This document shows, one piece after another, positions 35,640-45,240 of a stretch of DNA of 64,000 nucleotides. Made by a program: the position numbers and the translations under genes. Position 1 is the stretch's first letter. The number at the start of each line of letters is the position of its first letter. The notes under the pieces are model-generated. The model worked only from the letters and a program-made list of their open reading frames with translations. It was not told where the DNA came from and did no database searches. The stretch is taken from contig NZ_AP025511.1 of NCBI RefSeq assembly GCF_024347635.1, positions 1,116,001 to 1,180,000 of the forward strand, written 5' to 3'. The DNA comes from Vibrio tasmaniensis. GTDB taxonomy: Bacteria > Pseudomonadota > Gammaproteobacteria > Enterobacterales > Vibrionaceae.

Positions 35640-36901
35640 ATCAATTAAAAGAAATTTACATCCAGCTTCGAGATGAGATCTTTGATGCTCTAGATGCCGC
35701 TACACTTGTTGAAATTAGCAATCAAGAGCTAGAAGAACAACTCAAAGACTCGGTTAATATATTGATCGATAAGAAGCAGCTGCAAGTTAGCTCATTGAAA
35801 CGTGTCGACTTAGTCAAAGCATTACTCGATGAGTTGAAAGGTCTTGGACCTCTGCAAGCTTTAGTCGATAACGATGATATCTCGGATATCATGATCAACG
35901 GCCCGTCGGATATCTTCATAGAAATCAATGGTAAGGTTGAGCAATCACCCATTCAATTTGTTAACGAAAAACAACTGAACACCATCGCTAAGCGAATCGC
36001 ATCAAATGTTGGTCGTCGTATCGATGAATCAAAACCGCTTTGTGATGCTCGTTTGATGGATGGGAGCCGTGTAAATATTGTGATCCCCCCGTTAGCGATA
36101 GATGGTACTTCTATCTCTATTCGTAAATTCAAAGAGCAAAAAATTAGGCTTGAGAATCTTGCTGAGTTTGGCGCGATGTCTGTCGAAATGGCCAAGCTTT
36201 TGTCCATTGCGAGCCATTGCAAGTGCAACATATTGATCTCCGGTGGTACCGGTTCAGGTAAAACAACGTTATTGAACGCATTATCTGGCTTCATTGGCGA
36301 AACGGAACGTATTGTTACCATTGAAGATGCTGCGGAGCTACAGCTTCAAAAACCTCATATAGTTAGGCTTGAAACTCGACAAGCTAGCGTTGAAGGAACA
36401 GGAGAAATCACCGCTCGAGACCTTGTGATTAATGCCCTTCGTATGCGCCCGGACAGAATTATTGTTGGTGAATGTCGTGGTGGTGAAGCCTTTGAGATGC
36501 TTCAAGCCATGAATACTGGCCATGACGGCTCTATGTCGACATTGCACGCTAACACACCTCGTGATGCCATTGCTCGTACTGAGAGCATGGTGATGATGGC
36601 TACCGCCAGTCTACCTATATCAGCAATACGCCGAACCATAGTCAGTGCAGTAGACTTAATTGTTCAAGTAAAGCGTCTCCACGATGGTAGCCGTAAGGTG
36701 ATGTACATTTCTGAAATTATCGGCATGGAAGGAGATAGCGTGGTGATGGAAGACATTTTTCGTTACGAAGCGACTTCAAATTTCAAAGATGGAAAAATGG
36801 AAGGTGAATTCAGAACTCCCGGTTTATCAACTCGTTCAGTGATTTATGAACGCGCAAAATTTTTTGGTTTAGAACAAGCAGTAAGGGAGATCTTTAAATG
36901 A
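35636..36901 (+). CDS. tadA: TadA/CpaF pilus assembly ATPase
   Basis: 421 residues of the GspE/VirB11-like secretion ATPase family. The Walker A is 'GGTGSGKTTLLNAL' (~201-214), the Asp box follows ('IVTIEDAAELQL') and Walker B 'RIIVGECRGGEAFEML' with the His box 'DGSMSTLHAN'. It is a cytoplasmic hexamer. In Tad systems this single bifunctional motor drives both extension and retraction of the pilus. It works with TadB/TadC, which follow immediately; its stop overlaps the tadB ATG by four bases. Confidence 0.96.
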   Translation: MNQLKEIYIQLRDEIFDALDAATLVEISNQELEEQLKDSVNILIDKKQLQVSSLKRVDLVKALLDELKGLGPLQALVDNDDISDIMINGPSDIFIEINGKVEQSPIQFVNEKQLNTIAKRIASNVGRRIDESKPLCDARLMDGSRVNIVIPPLAIDGTSISIRKFKEQKIRLENLAEFGAMSVEMAKLLSIASHCKCNILISGGTGSGKTTLLNALSGFIGETERIVTIEDAAELQLQKPHIVRLETRQASVEGTGEITARDLVINALRMRPDRIIVGECRGGEAFEMLQAMNTGHDGSMSTLHANTPRDAIARTESMVMMATASLPISAIRRTIVSAVDLIVQVKRLHDGSRKVMYISEIIGMEGDSVVMEDIFRYEATSNFKDGKMEGEFRTPGLSTRSVIYERAKFFGLEQAVREIFK

Positions 36902-37812
36902 CCTTAATACTGATTGCATCATGGAGTGCTTTGTTTCTCTGCTTTCTTATTCATCGGTCTCGCCAAAACAAAAAATTGAGTAGTTTGATCGAGATGGAAG
37001 GTGAGTTTGAAGGAGTGAAAGGTGTTCGCTCTGTTATCGATTCACAACAGTTTGAAGAGAGCTATAAAGCCAGAATCAGAAAAATGTACAAGAAGGTAAT
37101 CAAGGTATTTCAACCTAATATGTCCTTGAAGCTGGTATTGTTTATCTCCGTGACGACATCTGCAACGTATGCTCTCAATGAGTTTTTTTTACGTCAGGAC
37201 TTTATAGTTTGCCTGATTGTTGTTGAGCCTCTCTTGTTCTTTGTCTTTTACAACAACCTAAAAGCAAGGCAAGTAGAGCGTTTTAAAACTAACTTTCCAG
37301 ACGCTCTGAACATTTTGAGTGGGGCTATTTCTTCAGGGCAAAGCATCATTCATGCCTTCGAGTATGTAGGTAAGCAGCTTGATAACGAAGTGGGCAAAGA
37401 GTTTAAGTTCATGGCTGAGCGTTTACTTATTGGTGAAGACCCTGATGACGTTCTTGAACGAAGTAGCAATACGTTTCCGTACTTAGAGTACTTTTTCTTT
37501 GCTTCAACGATAAGAATCAACTTGGCTAGAGGTGGTCAACTCAAAGATGTGATCAACAAAATAAACCGACTTATGTTTGATTCAAGAGCTGTGGAGAAAA
37601 AGAAAAATGCCTTGACCTCAGAAGCTCGAGCTTCGGCAAAGATAATTGCCTGCTTACCTGTGATTTTTCTTATTATTTTGAAGTTTACGAGCCCTGAAAA
37701 CTACAGTTTTGTGATGTTTGAAGAAGCTGGTCAACCTATTTTTTATTATGTATTAGCCAGTGAGCTAGTCGGGTTCTTTTGCATTTGGCTGATTTTGCGG
37801 GGTGTGAATTGA
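36898..37812 (+). CDS. tadB: TadB inner-membrane platform protein
   Basis: 304 residues, T2SSF/GspF-like. There is an N-terminal helix, a helix pair (~75-115), a cytoplasmic four-helix F-domain (~130-245, including 'FPDALNILSGAISSGQSIIHAFEYVGKQL') and C-terminal helices. TadB with TadC forms the heteromeric inner-membrane platform that the TadA motor turns or pushes. The start overlaps tadA (ATGA) and the stop overlaps tadC (TGATG), so expression is translationally coupled. Confidence 0.93.
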   Translation: MTLILIASWSALFLCFLIHRSRQNKKLSSLIEMEGEFEGVKGVRSVIDSQQFEESYKARIRKMYKKVIKVFQPNMSLKLVLFISVTTSATYALNEFFLRQDFIVCLIVVEPLLFFVFYNNLKARQVERFKTNFPDALNILSGAISSGQSIIHAFEYVGKQLDNEVGKEFKFMAERLLIGEDPDDVLERSSNTFPYLEYFFFASTIRINLARGGQLKDVINKINRLMFDSRAVEKKKNALTSEARASAKIIACLPVIFLIILKFTSPENYSFVMFEEAGQPIFYYVLASELVGFFCIWLILRGVN

Positions 37813-38678
37813 TGGACTTTGAAACCGTTATAATTTGGAGCGTAATATTTATTATATCGATAGTCCTAGCAACGTATTGTTTACGATTTTGGGATAATAC
37901 GAGAGCGGACATCGAGACTCGAAAAATAATCGGTTCGACACGTGAAGAGAAGAAAAGAGCAGATTTATTCAAGGCTATATTGTCTAGGATTAGTTTTAAT
38001 AAGCATGAAACAAAAAGGAAATTGGTCGCTGCTGGCTTTTACAGTGATTTTCTTGCTGATGCTTATTACTTATTAAAAATAATTCCTTTTTGTGTTTGCT
38101 TAGCATTGATTGTCTTTGATTTTTATAGCGGTGAAACAAAAGCAGTATTCGCACTGTTATATCTAATGGGGGCTTTATTAATATTTATCATTGGCCCTGA
38201 TTCTTATGTGTCGGCTCGAGGTAAATCTAACATCAAGCACATAAGTTCACGATTGCCATTTTTACTCGACCTAATGAATGTTTGCGTCCATACGGGGATG
38301 ACGATTGAGTCTAGCTTGGAGTACTTGGCAAAAGAACTTCACTCAGTGGACAGTAATCTTGCTCATGTGGTCAGAGTGACTGTCGAACGCTCTCGCCTGG
38401 TAGGTCTTGAAAAGGCATTAGAAGAGTTTTATGAGCTTGTTCCAACCAGTGAATCACAAAGTTTCGTGATGACCATGGTGCAGAGCCTCCAATTTGGTTC
38501 ATCAGTTGGCCCAGTATTAGTGACTTTAGCAAGCGATATTCGTGAGCTTAATATGATGGATTTAGAAGAACGAATCGGGAAAATGGGGGCGAAGATGTCG
38601 ATTCCACTTATCGCTTTTATCATGGTTCCGATTATTATTTTAATTGCTGCTCCAGGTATTATGAGGGCGTTGATGTGA
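37812..38678 (+). CDS. tadC: TadC inner-membrane platform protein
   Basis: 288 residues from the ATG at 37812 that overlaps the tadB stop; an upstream in-frame ATG lies inside tadB. T2SSF/GspF-like again: N-terminal membrane helix, a helix pair near 85-135, then the F-domain with 'LPFLLDLMNVCVHTGMTIESSLEYLA' and a C-terminal helix ending 'AAPGIMRALM'. It pairs with TadB. The tadD start (GTG) overlaps its stop. Confidence 0.93.
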   Translation: MDFETVIIWSVIFIISIVLATYCLRFWDNTRADIETRKIIGSTREEKKRADLFKAILSRISFNKHETKRKLVAAGFYSDFLADAYYLLKIIPFCVCLALIVFDFYSGETKAVFALLYLMGALLIFIIGPDSYVSARGKSNIKHISSRLPFLLDLMNVCVHTGMTIESSLEYLAKELHSVDSNLAHVVRVTVERSRLVGLEKALEEFYELVPTSESQSFVMTMVQSLQFGSSVGPVLVTLASDIRELNMMDLEERIGKMGAKMSIPLIAFIMVPIIILIAAPGIMRALM

Positions 38679-39805
38679 TAAGAAATTTTGTACTGTCCGT
38701 TATTGTTTTGGTTCTTTGCTCCGGTTGTTCAACGGTTAATAACCAACTTGATACCAAAGAGCAACTACTTTTAGGGTCGGGTGACTCACAGAAACTCATT
38801 GAATTTTATAAGGCAAATATACAATCGGAACCTGAATATAAAGTTAAATTGGTTAATTTGTATTTAGATCTAAAAGATATCAAGTCTGCTGAGCTGTATC
38901 GCAGTACTTACAATGATAATGATCTTAATGAACCTGAATACATTTTAACTAATGCAAGGCTTTATTATCAAAAAAAGAATTTTGAAAAAGCACTGGAAGA
39001 GTTGAGTAAGTATCGGGATGAAGGTGGCAAAGAGTATGAGTATCAACTTTTAACTGGGAAAATATTGGCTCAGCAAAAGCGATTTACCCAAGCGATCGAA
39101 CATTTTGAGGAAAGCAGAAAACAAGGGGCTTCAGACAGGGAGGCTGGCAACAATATCGCTGTCGTCAAAATAATGCAGTCTGATTATTTGGGTGCAACAG
39201 ACATTTTATATGACCTTTACCTTTCGAACCCGAATGATCAGAGAGTGAGTTCTAACTTGATTCTCTCTTCGGTTAAATCTCAGCGACCGGATATCGCGCT
39301 AGAGGTTTTGAAGCATTCGAATAGCGATGAGCAAGCTCACAAACAGTTGTCTGCATTAATGAGGTCAATATCTAAAAGCAAAGGGAAGAAAGTCGTGACA
39401 CAGTCAACGATAGAAATGGAACAACAGTTTATTGGCTCTCAAGCTAATTCAGGGGGCTTTGTCGCCCCGACGTCTCGCGTAAGTAAATTGGATGCTACCA
39501 CAGAGTTTCAAGCATCTAGACACAGTGTCGATGGTTCTGTACTTGACCCAAGAAAACTTAAGCCCGGGGCAAAACCCATTTATCGTGTGCAAGTATTGGC
39601 GACGTATACGGCGATCCCTTCTGACTTTTTGAACTATTTGAAAACAAACTACGGCTCTGTTTATTCGTATACACATGGTTTATGGAAGCGTTACTGCATT
39701 GGTGACTTTAATGACTTAGATGAAGCTAAAGTGTTTTTAAACAGTATAGATATCAAGGGAGCATTCGTTGTTGATTACACTAAGAAAAGGTATGTCCGAC
39801 TATGA
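38675..39805 (+). CDS. tadD: TadD TPR lipoprotein with C-terminal SPOR-like domain
   Basis: 376 residues starting at GTG 38675, overlapping the tadC stop. The lipoprotein signal (VLVLCSGCS) gives a lipidated Cys near 18. Residues ~40-230 hold TPR-like helix pairs. A Ser/Thr-rich linker is followed by a ~75-residue domain (~300-376, 'YRVQVLATYTAIPSDF...') resembling SPOR, which binds denuded peptidoglycan. TadD is a pilotin-like factor for the Rcp secretin. The added SPOR-like domain could position the pilus base at the septum or pole (inference). Confidence 0.8.
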   Translation: MIRNFVLSVIVLVLCSGCSTVNNQLDTKEQLLLGSGDSQKLIEFYKANIQSEPEYKVKLVNLYLDLKDIKSAELYRSTYNDNDLNEPEYILTNARLYYQKKNFEKALEELSKYRDEGGKEYEYQLLTGKILAQQKRFTQAIEHFEESRKQGASDREAGNNIAVVKIMQSDYLGATDILYDLYLSNPNDQRVSSNLILSSVKSQRPDIALEVLKHSNSDEQAHKQLSALMRSISKSKGKKVVTQSTIEMEQQFIGSQANSGGFVAPTSRVSKLDATTEFQASRHSVDGSVLDPRKLKPGAKPIYRVQVLATYTAIPSDFLNYLKTNYGSVYSYTHGLWKRYCIGDFNDLDEAKVFLNSIDIKGAFVVDYTKKRYVRL

Positions 39806-40338
39806 GAAGGTTTAAGCGAAAGCAAAAGGGGTCATTGACGGTTGAAGTCGCTATGGGGATTCCGATTTTTCTAGCTATTGCCTTTGGCTGGGTAGAGATC
39901 TGTATTTTGACGTTCTCAATGAGCATGACAGACCATGCTTTGACCACAGCGGTAATGCGTACCAAAAAAGCGGGTGATTCAAGCAGTAGCAATTCCATCA
40001 ATTACGGGAAAATGATCAATGATGAGTTAACCAAAGCTGGCGGGGCATTATGGAGTAATGTAGTCAAAGAGGGGAGTGTGGTTATCCATGTTAACTATTT
40101 TCGTGACTACGAAGGCTTTCTCAAATGTACGGATACTTACGCTTCTACAGATGAGTGTCCAGATAAGAAAGATGAACCCGAAGACATGGCATTAGCTGTC
40201 TATGCTTTAGAGTATACGTACGACCCGATTGTATCCATTTGGTTTCCAGACATTGCTATTAAGCGTGAAGTCATCACTATTCAAGAATATGAAAGATGTT
40301 CGTTCAAAATTGGTCAGGGGGCAGGTTGTGCAAGCTAA
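39802..40338 (+). CDS. tadE: TadE-like minor pseudopilin
   Basis: 178 residues. The N-terminus has a basic leader and the TadE motif 'GSLTVEVAMGIPIFLAIAFGW', in which cleavage after Gly and the Glu at +5 match Flp-like processing. The rest is a periplasmic domain with a Cys pair region (CTDTYASTDEC) and terminal 'CSFKIGQGAGCAS'. TadE and TadF are processed by TadV and needed for pilus initiation. Thus the truncation of tadV bears directly on this protein. Confidence 0.85.
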   Translation: MRRFKRKQKGSLTVEVAMGIPIFLAIAFGWVEICILTFSMSMTDHALTTAVMRTKKAGDSSSSNSINYGKMINDELTKAGGALWSNVVKEGSVVIHVNYFRDYEGFLKCTDTYASTDECPDKKDEPEDMALAVYALEYTYDPIVSIWFPDIAIKREVITIQEYERCSFKIGQGAGCAS

Positions 40339-40912
40339 ACAAAAAGGCGCATTTGCTGTTGAATTGGCGATGGTATTGGTTTTTGCTTCAGGGATCTTCG
40401 TTGTCGTAGTCAATCATATGCTAGCTATTAATAAGAAGGGCCAACTCGACAGAGCTTCTTATTCATTGACCACTATCTTTGCTGAACGAAAACAATTGTT
40501 TAATGCCGATATGGATATATGCGCGGGTGACTGTAGAAAAACAGAACACAACGCGTTTGTGATTGCTTCTGCTTCGATGAAACGAATGATTCCAAACTTT
40601 GATAAAAACAAATTTGGGATGCGCATCGACGAAATAAGGCTTGAAGAAACCGCTTTATCTGGAGGTAAAGTGAATTACCGAAGGGTTCAAAAAACTCTAA
40701 CTAAAGGGAGTATTCATGGGTGTAACTTTCCTGATATGAGCGATATAACGAAGCAAAAAGCGATAGAAATACTGCCAATCACATCAAGAGGTCGCAGATT
40801 ACCCATGTATCAGGTTTCATTATGTTATGAAACTCCAATTAATGTGCTTGGTGTTGCTAATGGTGAAGTCTTTCGCCTTGTAAGTACATCTTATTCATTT
40901 GCGAGGGTTTAA
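40328..40912 (+). CDS. tadF: TadF-like minor pseudopilin
   Basis: 194 residues from GTG 40328, chosen because it has a G-rich ribosome site and an 11-bp overlap with tadE. The ATG at 40289 (13 more residues, 50-bp overlap) is the alternative. The leader 'QAKQKGAFAVELAMVLVFASGIFVVVV' carries the Gly/Glu+5 pseudopilin signal. Two Cys pairs (CAGDC, HGC...LCYE) suggest a disulphide-stabilised periplasmic domain. It is probably partnered with TadE at the pilus tip or base. Confidence 0.8.
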   Translation: MQAKQKGAFAVELAMVLVFASGIFVVVVNHMLAINKKGQLDRASYSLTTIFAERKQLFNADMDICAGDCRKTEHNAFVIASASMKRMIPNFDKNKFGMRIDEIRLEETALSGGKVNYRRVQKTLTKGSIHGCNFPDMSDITKQKAIEILPITSRGRRLPMYQVSLCYETPINVLGVANGEVFRLVSTSYSFARV

Positions 40913-40913
40913 G

Positions 40914-42230
40914 GTGAAATCGATAAAGAAAAACCGAGGTGTCGCAGGTGTTTTGTTCGTTGGCCTCTTACCAGCGATGGTTATTTTTATGGCGTTTTCG
41001 ATGCAAATGTCGCAACAGATGTTGGCTCACTCTCGGTTATTAGAAGCTGCAGAGGTTGCGAGCCTCGCACTTATTGCAAGCCCTAAAGAGGATGAAGATA
41101 AAAACGTAAAGTATGCACGTTACTTGGTTGATAGATACATTTTAGACAATTCAGAGGATGTGGATGTCGCCGTGTTTACCCGTAAATGTGAATATAAAGA
41201 TGGTTGTGTTCAAGCTAGTGGCGAATTGGCGCCATTTAGTGACTTTGTCGTTAGTGCTACAGCCAAATATACATCCTGGATTTCGTATGAAGATGTCGAT
41301 TTAGAACCTGAATTTACGGTTAGTGGACGAGCGGTCACGCGAAAGTATCTTCCTCAATCTGTCGACGTTTACTTCATCGGTGACTTTAGTGGTTCTATGG
41401 GTAATCCTTGGAAGAACGGAAAAATGAAGTTAGATGTAGTGAAAGAAACCATTAAACGAGTCGTCGATGACATTGAAAAATTCAACACTGAAGAAAAGAG
41501 TCGAGTCGCCTTACTTGGTTACAACCCGTTTCATGTTAAGCAGACCGATAAAACTGTAAGAGTTAACGCTTATGGCTATTACGGTTCATGGAGAAAAAAA
41601 TACGCTTACAATTACGCTCGTTCCTCGCCAGGAACAACGGTTAGGCGAATGTTTGACAAACCCAAACTGTATAACGAAATACTCGAGCCAAAGAGGGGTA
41701 TGAGTCGATACGAGGTTGAACGTCTCCATACTCACAACGTTAATTTTGCTAAGTATCACAAGTTTTATGATATCCCGTTGACTGAAGACTATGATGAATT
41801 TCGGTCTCAATTAATGAATACCGAGCTGCAAGCTGGTGGAGGAACGTCGTCTTGGAATGGGATCATTGCTGCTGCCCAAGAAGCTAATAAAGCTACGAAT
41901 CTAAACCCCGAGCAGGTGTTTATTGTGTTGTCTGATGGACGTGATGGGGACAGTGGCTATCTGCAGAGATTAGTGAATCAAGGGCTTTGTAAAAAGCTGC
42001 GTTCAACCATATCCGCAAAACGAAATCGCTTCCAAAGTAATTCGCCGACTGAAGCTGAAAAAACGAAAGTCACAATGGGCGTTATTGGTATCAATTACAA
42101 AGTAAATGAAAGTGATGGCTTTGGGGATTGTTTTGGTAAGAAAAACATCTACCACGCAAAAGATGGTGAAGATGTGTACAAGTACATTCTGAATCTGATT
42201 AATGAAGAAACCGGAAAACTAAAGGATTAA
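40914..42230 (+). CDS. tadG: TadG-like protein with von Willebrand A domain
   Basis: 438 residues from GTG 40914 (GAGGG upstream, 1 base after the tadF stop); a TTG at 40899 is less likely. An N-terminal TadE/G-like helix (~10-35) anchors it, followed by an extracellular or periplasmic vWA domain (~150-430). The MIDAS metal motif is D-F-S-G-S ('FIGDFSGSMG'), with a second acidic/Thr site in 'GGGTSSWNG' and 'LSDGRDGDSG'. vWA proteins bind metal-dependent ligands, and TadG may be the pilus-tip or envelope adhesin. Cys residues near the C-terminus may pair. Confidence 0.88.
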   Translation: MKSIKKNRGVAGVLFVGLLPAMVIFMAFSMQMSQQMLAHSRLLEAAEVASLALIASPKEDEDKNVKYARYLVDRYILDNSEDVDVAVFTRKCEYKDGCVQASGELAPFSDFVVSATAKYTSWISYEDVDLEPEFTVSGRAVTRKYLPQSVDVYFIGDFSGSMGNPWKNGKMKLDVVKETIKRVVDDIEKFNTEEKSRVALLGYNPFHVKQTDKTVRVNAYGYYGSWRKKYAYNYARSSPGTTVRRMFDKPKLYNEILEPKRGMSRYEVERLHTHNVNFAKYHKFYDIPLTEDYDEFRSQLMNTELQAGGGTSSWNGIIAAAQEANKATNLNPEQVFIVLSDGRDGDSGYLQRLVNQGLCKKLRSTISAKRNRFQSNSPTEAEKTKVTMGVIGINYKVNESDGFGDCFGKKNIYHAKDGEDVYKYILNLINEETGKLKD

Positions 42231-42231
42231 C

Positions 42232-42798
42232 ATGAGATACCTAGTAATTATGTCTACGATACTACTGTCTCCATTGAGTTATGCAAACTGCTTGGGCAGT
42301 GTCGGCGAATATGTCACTTCGAAAACGTTGGTGTCTTCTCATACTGTTACGACACAAGTGACTGGAAAGCTAATAGAGCTTGATGAAAAACCCCAAAATG
42401 AGGTGATCAATAGAGAGAGTGAAGTCATTCAAATCGCAGCTCAAGATGATGTCTGTTTCTATGATAAAGCGACGCAATCTTTGGTGCTTAATTATTCAAC
42501 TAATGTGTACCTATTAGATGAAAATCATAAACAAGTATTAGGGCAATACCTTAGTTTAGTGGGAGATAAATCCAAGATTTATATAGAAGGTCACGCAGAT
42601 AGCTTAGGCAGTAAAGCCTATAATAAAGCGTTGTCATCCCGCCGGGCAGGGCAAGTGGCGAGCTACTTGAAGAAAGATCTTCATCAAGGGAATCGCATTG
42701 TTGAATATGCGTATGGCGAAAGTGCACCAATTTGTAAAGTCACAGACAATAAGGCAACAGGTTGTAACCGACGAGTTGTGATAACAGTTAAGTCGTAA
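42232..42798 (+). CDS. OmpA-family peptidoglycan-associated protein of the tad operon
   Basis: 188 residues with a signal peptide (MRYLVIMSTILLSPLSYA). The C-terminal ~100 residues are an OmpA/Pal-like domain: 'YIEGHADSLGSKAYNKALSSRRAGQVASYL', with the diaminopimelate-contacting Asp and Arg of the family, and 'YGESAP'. It should bind the wall and tie the outer-membrane pilus complex to it. It begins one base after the tadG stop and is the last gene before a strong terminator. Confidence 0.85.
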   Translation: MRYLVIMSTILLSPLSYANCLGSVGEYVTSKTLVSSHTVTTQVTGKLIELDEKPQNEVINRESEVIQIAAQDDVCFYDKATQSLVLNYSTNVYLLDENHKQVLGQYLSLVGDKSKIYIEGHADSLGSKAYNKALSSRRAGQVASYLKKDLHQGNRIVEYAYGESAPICKVTDNKATGCNRRVVITVKS

Positions 42799-42862
42799 TG
42801 GGCTTTGTTGTCGTTGTCTGTATTTTTATTTTTTGGACCGCTCTGTTAAGTGGTGTGTAAGG

Positions 42863-42892
42863 AAAAGGGAACCCGTTTGGGTTCCCTTTTTT
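42863..42892. terminator. Strong terminator at the end of the tad operon
   Basis: AAAAGGGAACCC/GGGTTCCCTTTT, a 12-bp stem with GTTT loop, then TT. It lies between the convergent OmpA-like and EAL genes. The symmetric A/T tails let it act on both strands. Confidence 0.9.
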
Positions 42893-42936
42893 AATCTATA
42901 GCGTTATTCGCTTAAACAGGTAAAGTACCCAAACAG

Positions 42937-45240
42937 TTACAACGTAGGTTCTGGTAGTTCTGTAGCCATAACTTGAGCCGGTGTGAGATACTTGCATAAC
43001 TCATCATAAGGAATAGGACGAGAGAAGTAGTAACCTTGCATTAAGTCACATCCGCATGCTTTTAGAATCGCGAAGTGTTCGTTTGATTCTACGCCTTCTG
43101 CCAATACCACCATGCCGAAGTTTTTACCGATAGCGATGATGTTCTGGACCATTGTTAGTGACTGTTGATCGACTGCGATGTTATCAATGAAGCTCTTATC
43201 AATTTTAAGCTCGTCGATAGGGAGATCCTTCAACATGCTCAGTGATGAATAGCCTGTACCGAAGTCATCTAAAGATATTTTAATATTCTTTTCATGTAAG
43301 GCTTCGAAAATGGGTTTTACTAAGTTTACATCTTCAATAAACAGGCTTTCGGTGATCTCTAGCGTTAAGCTGCTCGCTGAAAGTTGATACTTCTCTAACG
43401 TCGTGAATAAGTGATCGGAGAACGACGCATGCGAGAATTGACGGACTGATATATTGATCGACAATCCGATATTTTGGTTCGTCGTTCGGTGTAAATGAGC
43501 GATTTGCATAACACTAGATTCAATAATAAAGGTGCCGAGTTTTTGCATTAAACCTGTGCTTTCAGCAATAGGAATAAATACGTCTGGCGGGACAAAACCC
43601 AGTTCATCATCTACCCAACGCACAAGCGCTTCTACACCGTGAGTGCTTTTATCTGCACGAACCAATGGTTGAAAAACCATAAATAAAGCTTGTTTATCGA
43701 TAGCAATACGAAGCCTTTGTTCTACTTTCATTTTGTAGAGGTGTGCGTCTTGCATCTCAGTCGTGAAAATACTGTATGAGTTTTGCTGCTGTTTCGCTTT
43801 GTACATAGAAATGTCGGCAGAGCGCAACAGGCTATCTAAATCTTTTCCGTGTTCTGGGAACCTAGCAATACCTATGCTACAGCCCAACAAGAATTGAGAG
43901 TGTTCAACTTCATAGGGCCGAGAGAGAACGTCAATAATTCGTTCTGATAGTCGTTTAATTTCAGATTCACTACTCAGCGGTGTTAAAAACAAGAACTCAT
44001 CACTAGACTCTCGCACTAATAGGCTGACTCGAGAGCGGAACCGCATCAAACGTAATGCAATTTGTTTGAGTACCTTGTCACCGAAGTCGTGTCCATGGGT
44101 ATCATTAACACATTTGAAGTTATCGATGTCGATAAACAGTAGCGAGAATGGCTTTGATTCATTCTCAATCCATTTACTGATGTTTTTGCGCATATATGAA
44201 CGGTTGGGGAGAGAGGTTAATGGATCGTGATTGGCTTGGTAAATCAGTTGACTGCGAGTTCGTTGCTCGTTCTTGGCAATCGACTTTACTAAGAAGTAGA
44301 AACCAAGCTGAAGAATAATAAAAACAAAGAAAATAGCGCCGAACTCTTTTGCGAATATACCATCAACGTGCGCCAGGTCTGTTCGGCCGACAACCCAAAG
44401 TTTGTAGTCTGGAATGTACCTAGCGCTAACGAGTGATGGGAATGCGCCGTCATCGTTACAGAAAGAATACGTGTATTTGCCCGTTTTAGCATCTTCGACG
44501 CTAACACTCACTTGTTCTGAAAAGCTTTTGGCAATACGAGCCATCAGGTCGTGATTAACCGGTGTCAAATAAGCGTCTAGCGACTCGATATCGCTAGAAA
44601 AAAACTGACGATAGTTATCGGTTCTAAGTAGAGTTAACGTGTTGTAACTGCCTGCGTGCGCATTGTTTTCAAACAAGATTGTGCTGTCTAAGCGTAAGCC
44701 TGCTGTCATGACCGCATCAACGTTCTTGCCATCAATAGAAATGGATTTTCTTAATGGGATCACGAGGCTGTTAAGAGAATCATGGAAATAAGTGCGCCCC
44801 AAAACCATTTTTTCGCTAGATACAGCCTCTAGAAATGAGTCTTTGGTGTATGGGAGGTCTAGTAAATTAAATTGGTCAGACAGCTGTAGGTTTGAGCTGA
44901 TTGACAGGTAATCCCCTTGAGGATTTAGTAACCCGAAAGCGGCTATTGCAGGATGAGTATCAAGCAGTTTATCTAAGATTGGCCGAATTTGAATCGAAGC
45001 TGTGCGGGTAAAATCGGACTGCTGAGCAAGCTGATGTCCAACTACTTCAAGTAATGCTTCTTGGCTGGTTAATAGAGAGTTTACTGAGCTAGAGAAGATC
45101 TCAACTTGGATATGTTGTTGCTTAGTAAAGTCATCTCTGTTTGATTGCCACTTGGTTATGCCAAAGGCGCTGAAAAGTATCAGGGTAAGCAGCACGATCA
45201 GAGCGTACAGCGACCAGATATTTTTCTTAAATAGAGCCAT
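42937..45240 (-). CDS. c-di-GMP phosphodiesterase (dCACHE-degenerate GGDEF-EAL)
   Basis: 767 residues. A membrane helix (~12-32), a large periplasmic dCACHE-like sensor (~40-290) and a second helix (~295-315) precede a GGDEF domain. Its motif is 'RESSDEF', i.e. SSDEF instead of GGDEF, so cyclase activity should be lost. The EAL domain (~500-760) keeps the catalytic motifs: 'VEALVRW', 'SINISVRQF', 'LEITES', 'DDFGTGYSSL', 'LKIDKSFI' and 'LAEGVES'. It should hydrolyse c-di-GMP in response to an extracellular ligand. It converges on the tad operon, whose pili and biofilm output is often c-di-GMP dependent. Confidence 0.92.
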   Translation of the reverse strand: MALFKKNIWSLYALIVLLTLILFSAFGITKWQSNRDDFTKQQHIQVEIFSSSVNSLLTSQEALLEVVGHQLAQQSDFTRTASIQIRPILDKLLDTHPAIAAFGLLNPQGDYLSISSNLQLSDQFNLLDLPYTKDSFLEAVSSEKMVLGRTYFHDSLNSLVIPLRKSISIDGKNVDAVMTAGLRLDSTILFENNAHAGSYNTLTLLRTDNYRQFFSSDIESLDAYLTPVNHDLMARIAKSFSEQVSVSVEDAKTGKYTYSFCNDDGAFPSLVSARYIPDYKLWVVGRTDLAHVDGIFAKEFGAIFFVFIILQLGFYFLVKSIAKNEQRTRSQLIYQANHDPLTSLPNRSYMRKNISKWIENESKPFSLLFIDIDNFKCVNDTHGHDFGDKVLKQIALRLMRFRSRVSLLVRESSDEFLFLTPLSSESEIKRLSERIIDVLSRPYEVEHSQFLLGCSIGIARFPEHGKDLDSLLRSADISMYKAKQQQNSYSIFTTEMQDAHLYKMKVEQRLRIAIDKQALFMVFQPLVRADKSTHGVEALVRWVDDELGFVPPDVFIPIAESTGLMQKLGTFIIESSVMQIAHLHRTTNQNIGLSINISVRQFSHASFSDHLFTTLEKYQLSASSLTLEITESLFIEDVNLVKPIFEALHEKNIKISLDDFGTGYSSLSMLKDLPIDELKIDKSFIDNIAVDQQSLTMVQNIIAIGKNFGMVVLAEGVESNEHFAILKACGCDLMQGYYFSRPIPYDELCKYLTPAQVMATELPEPTL

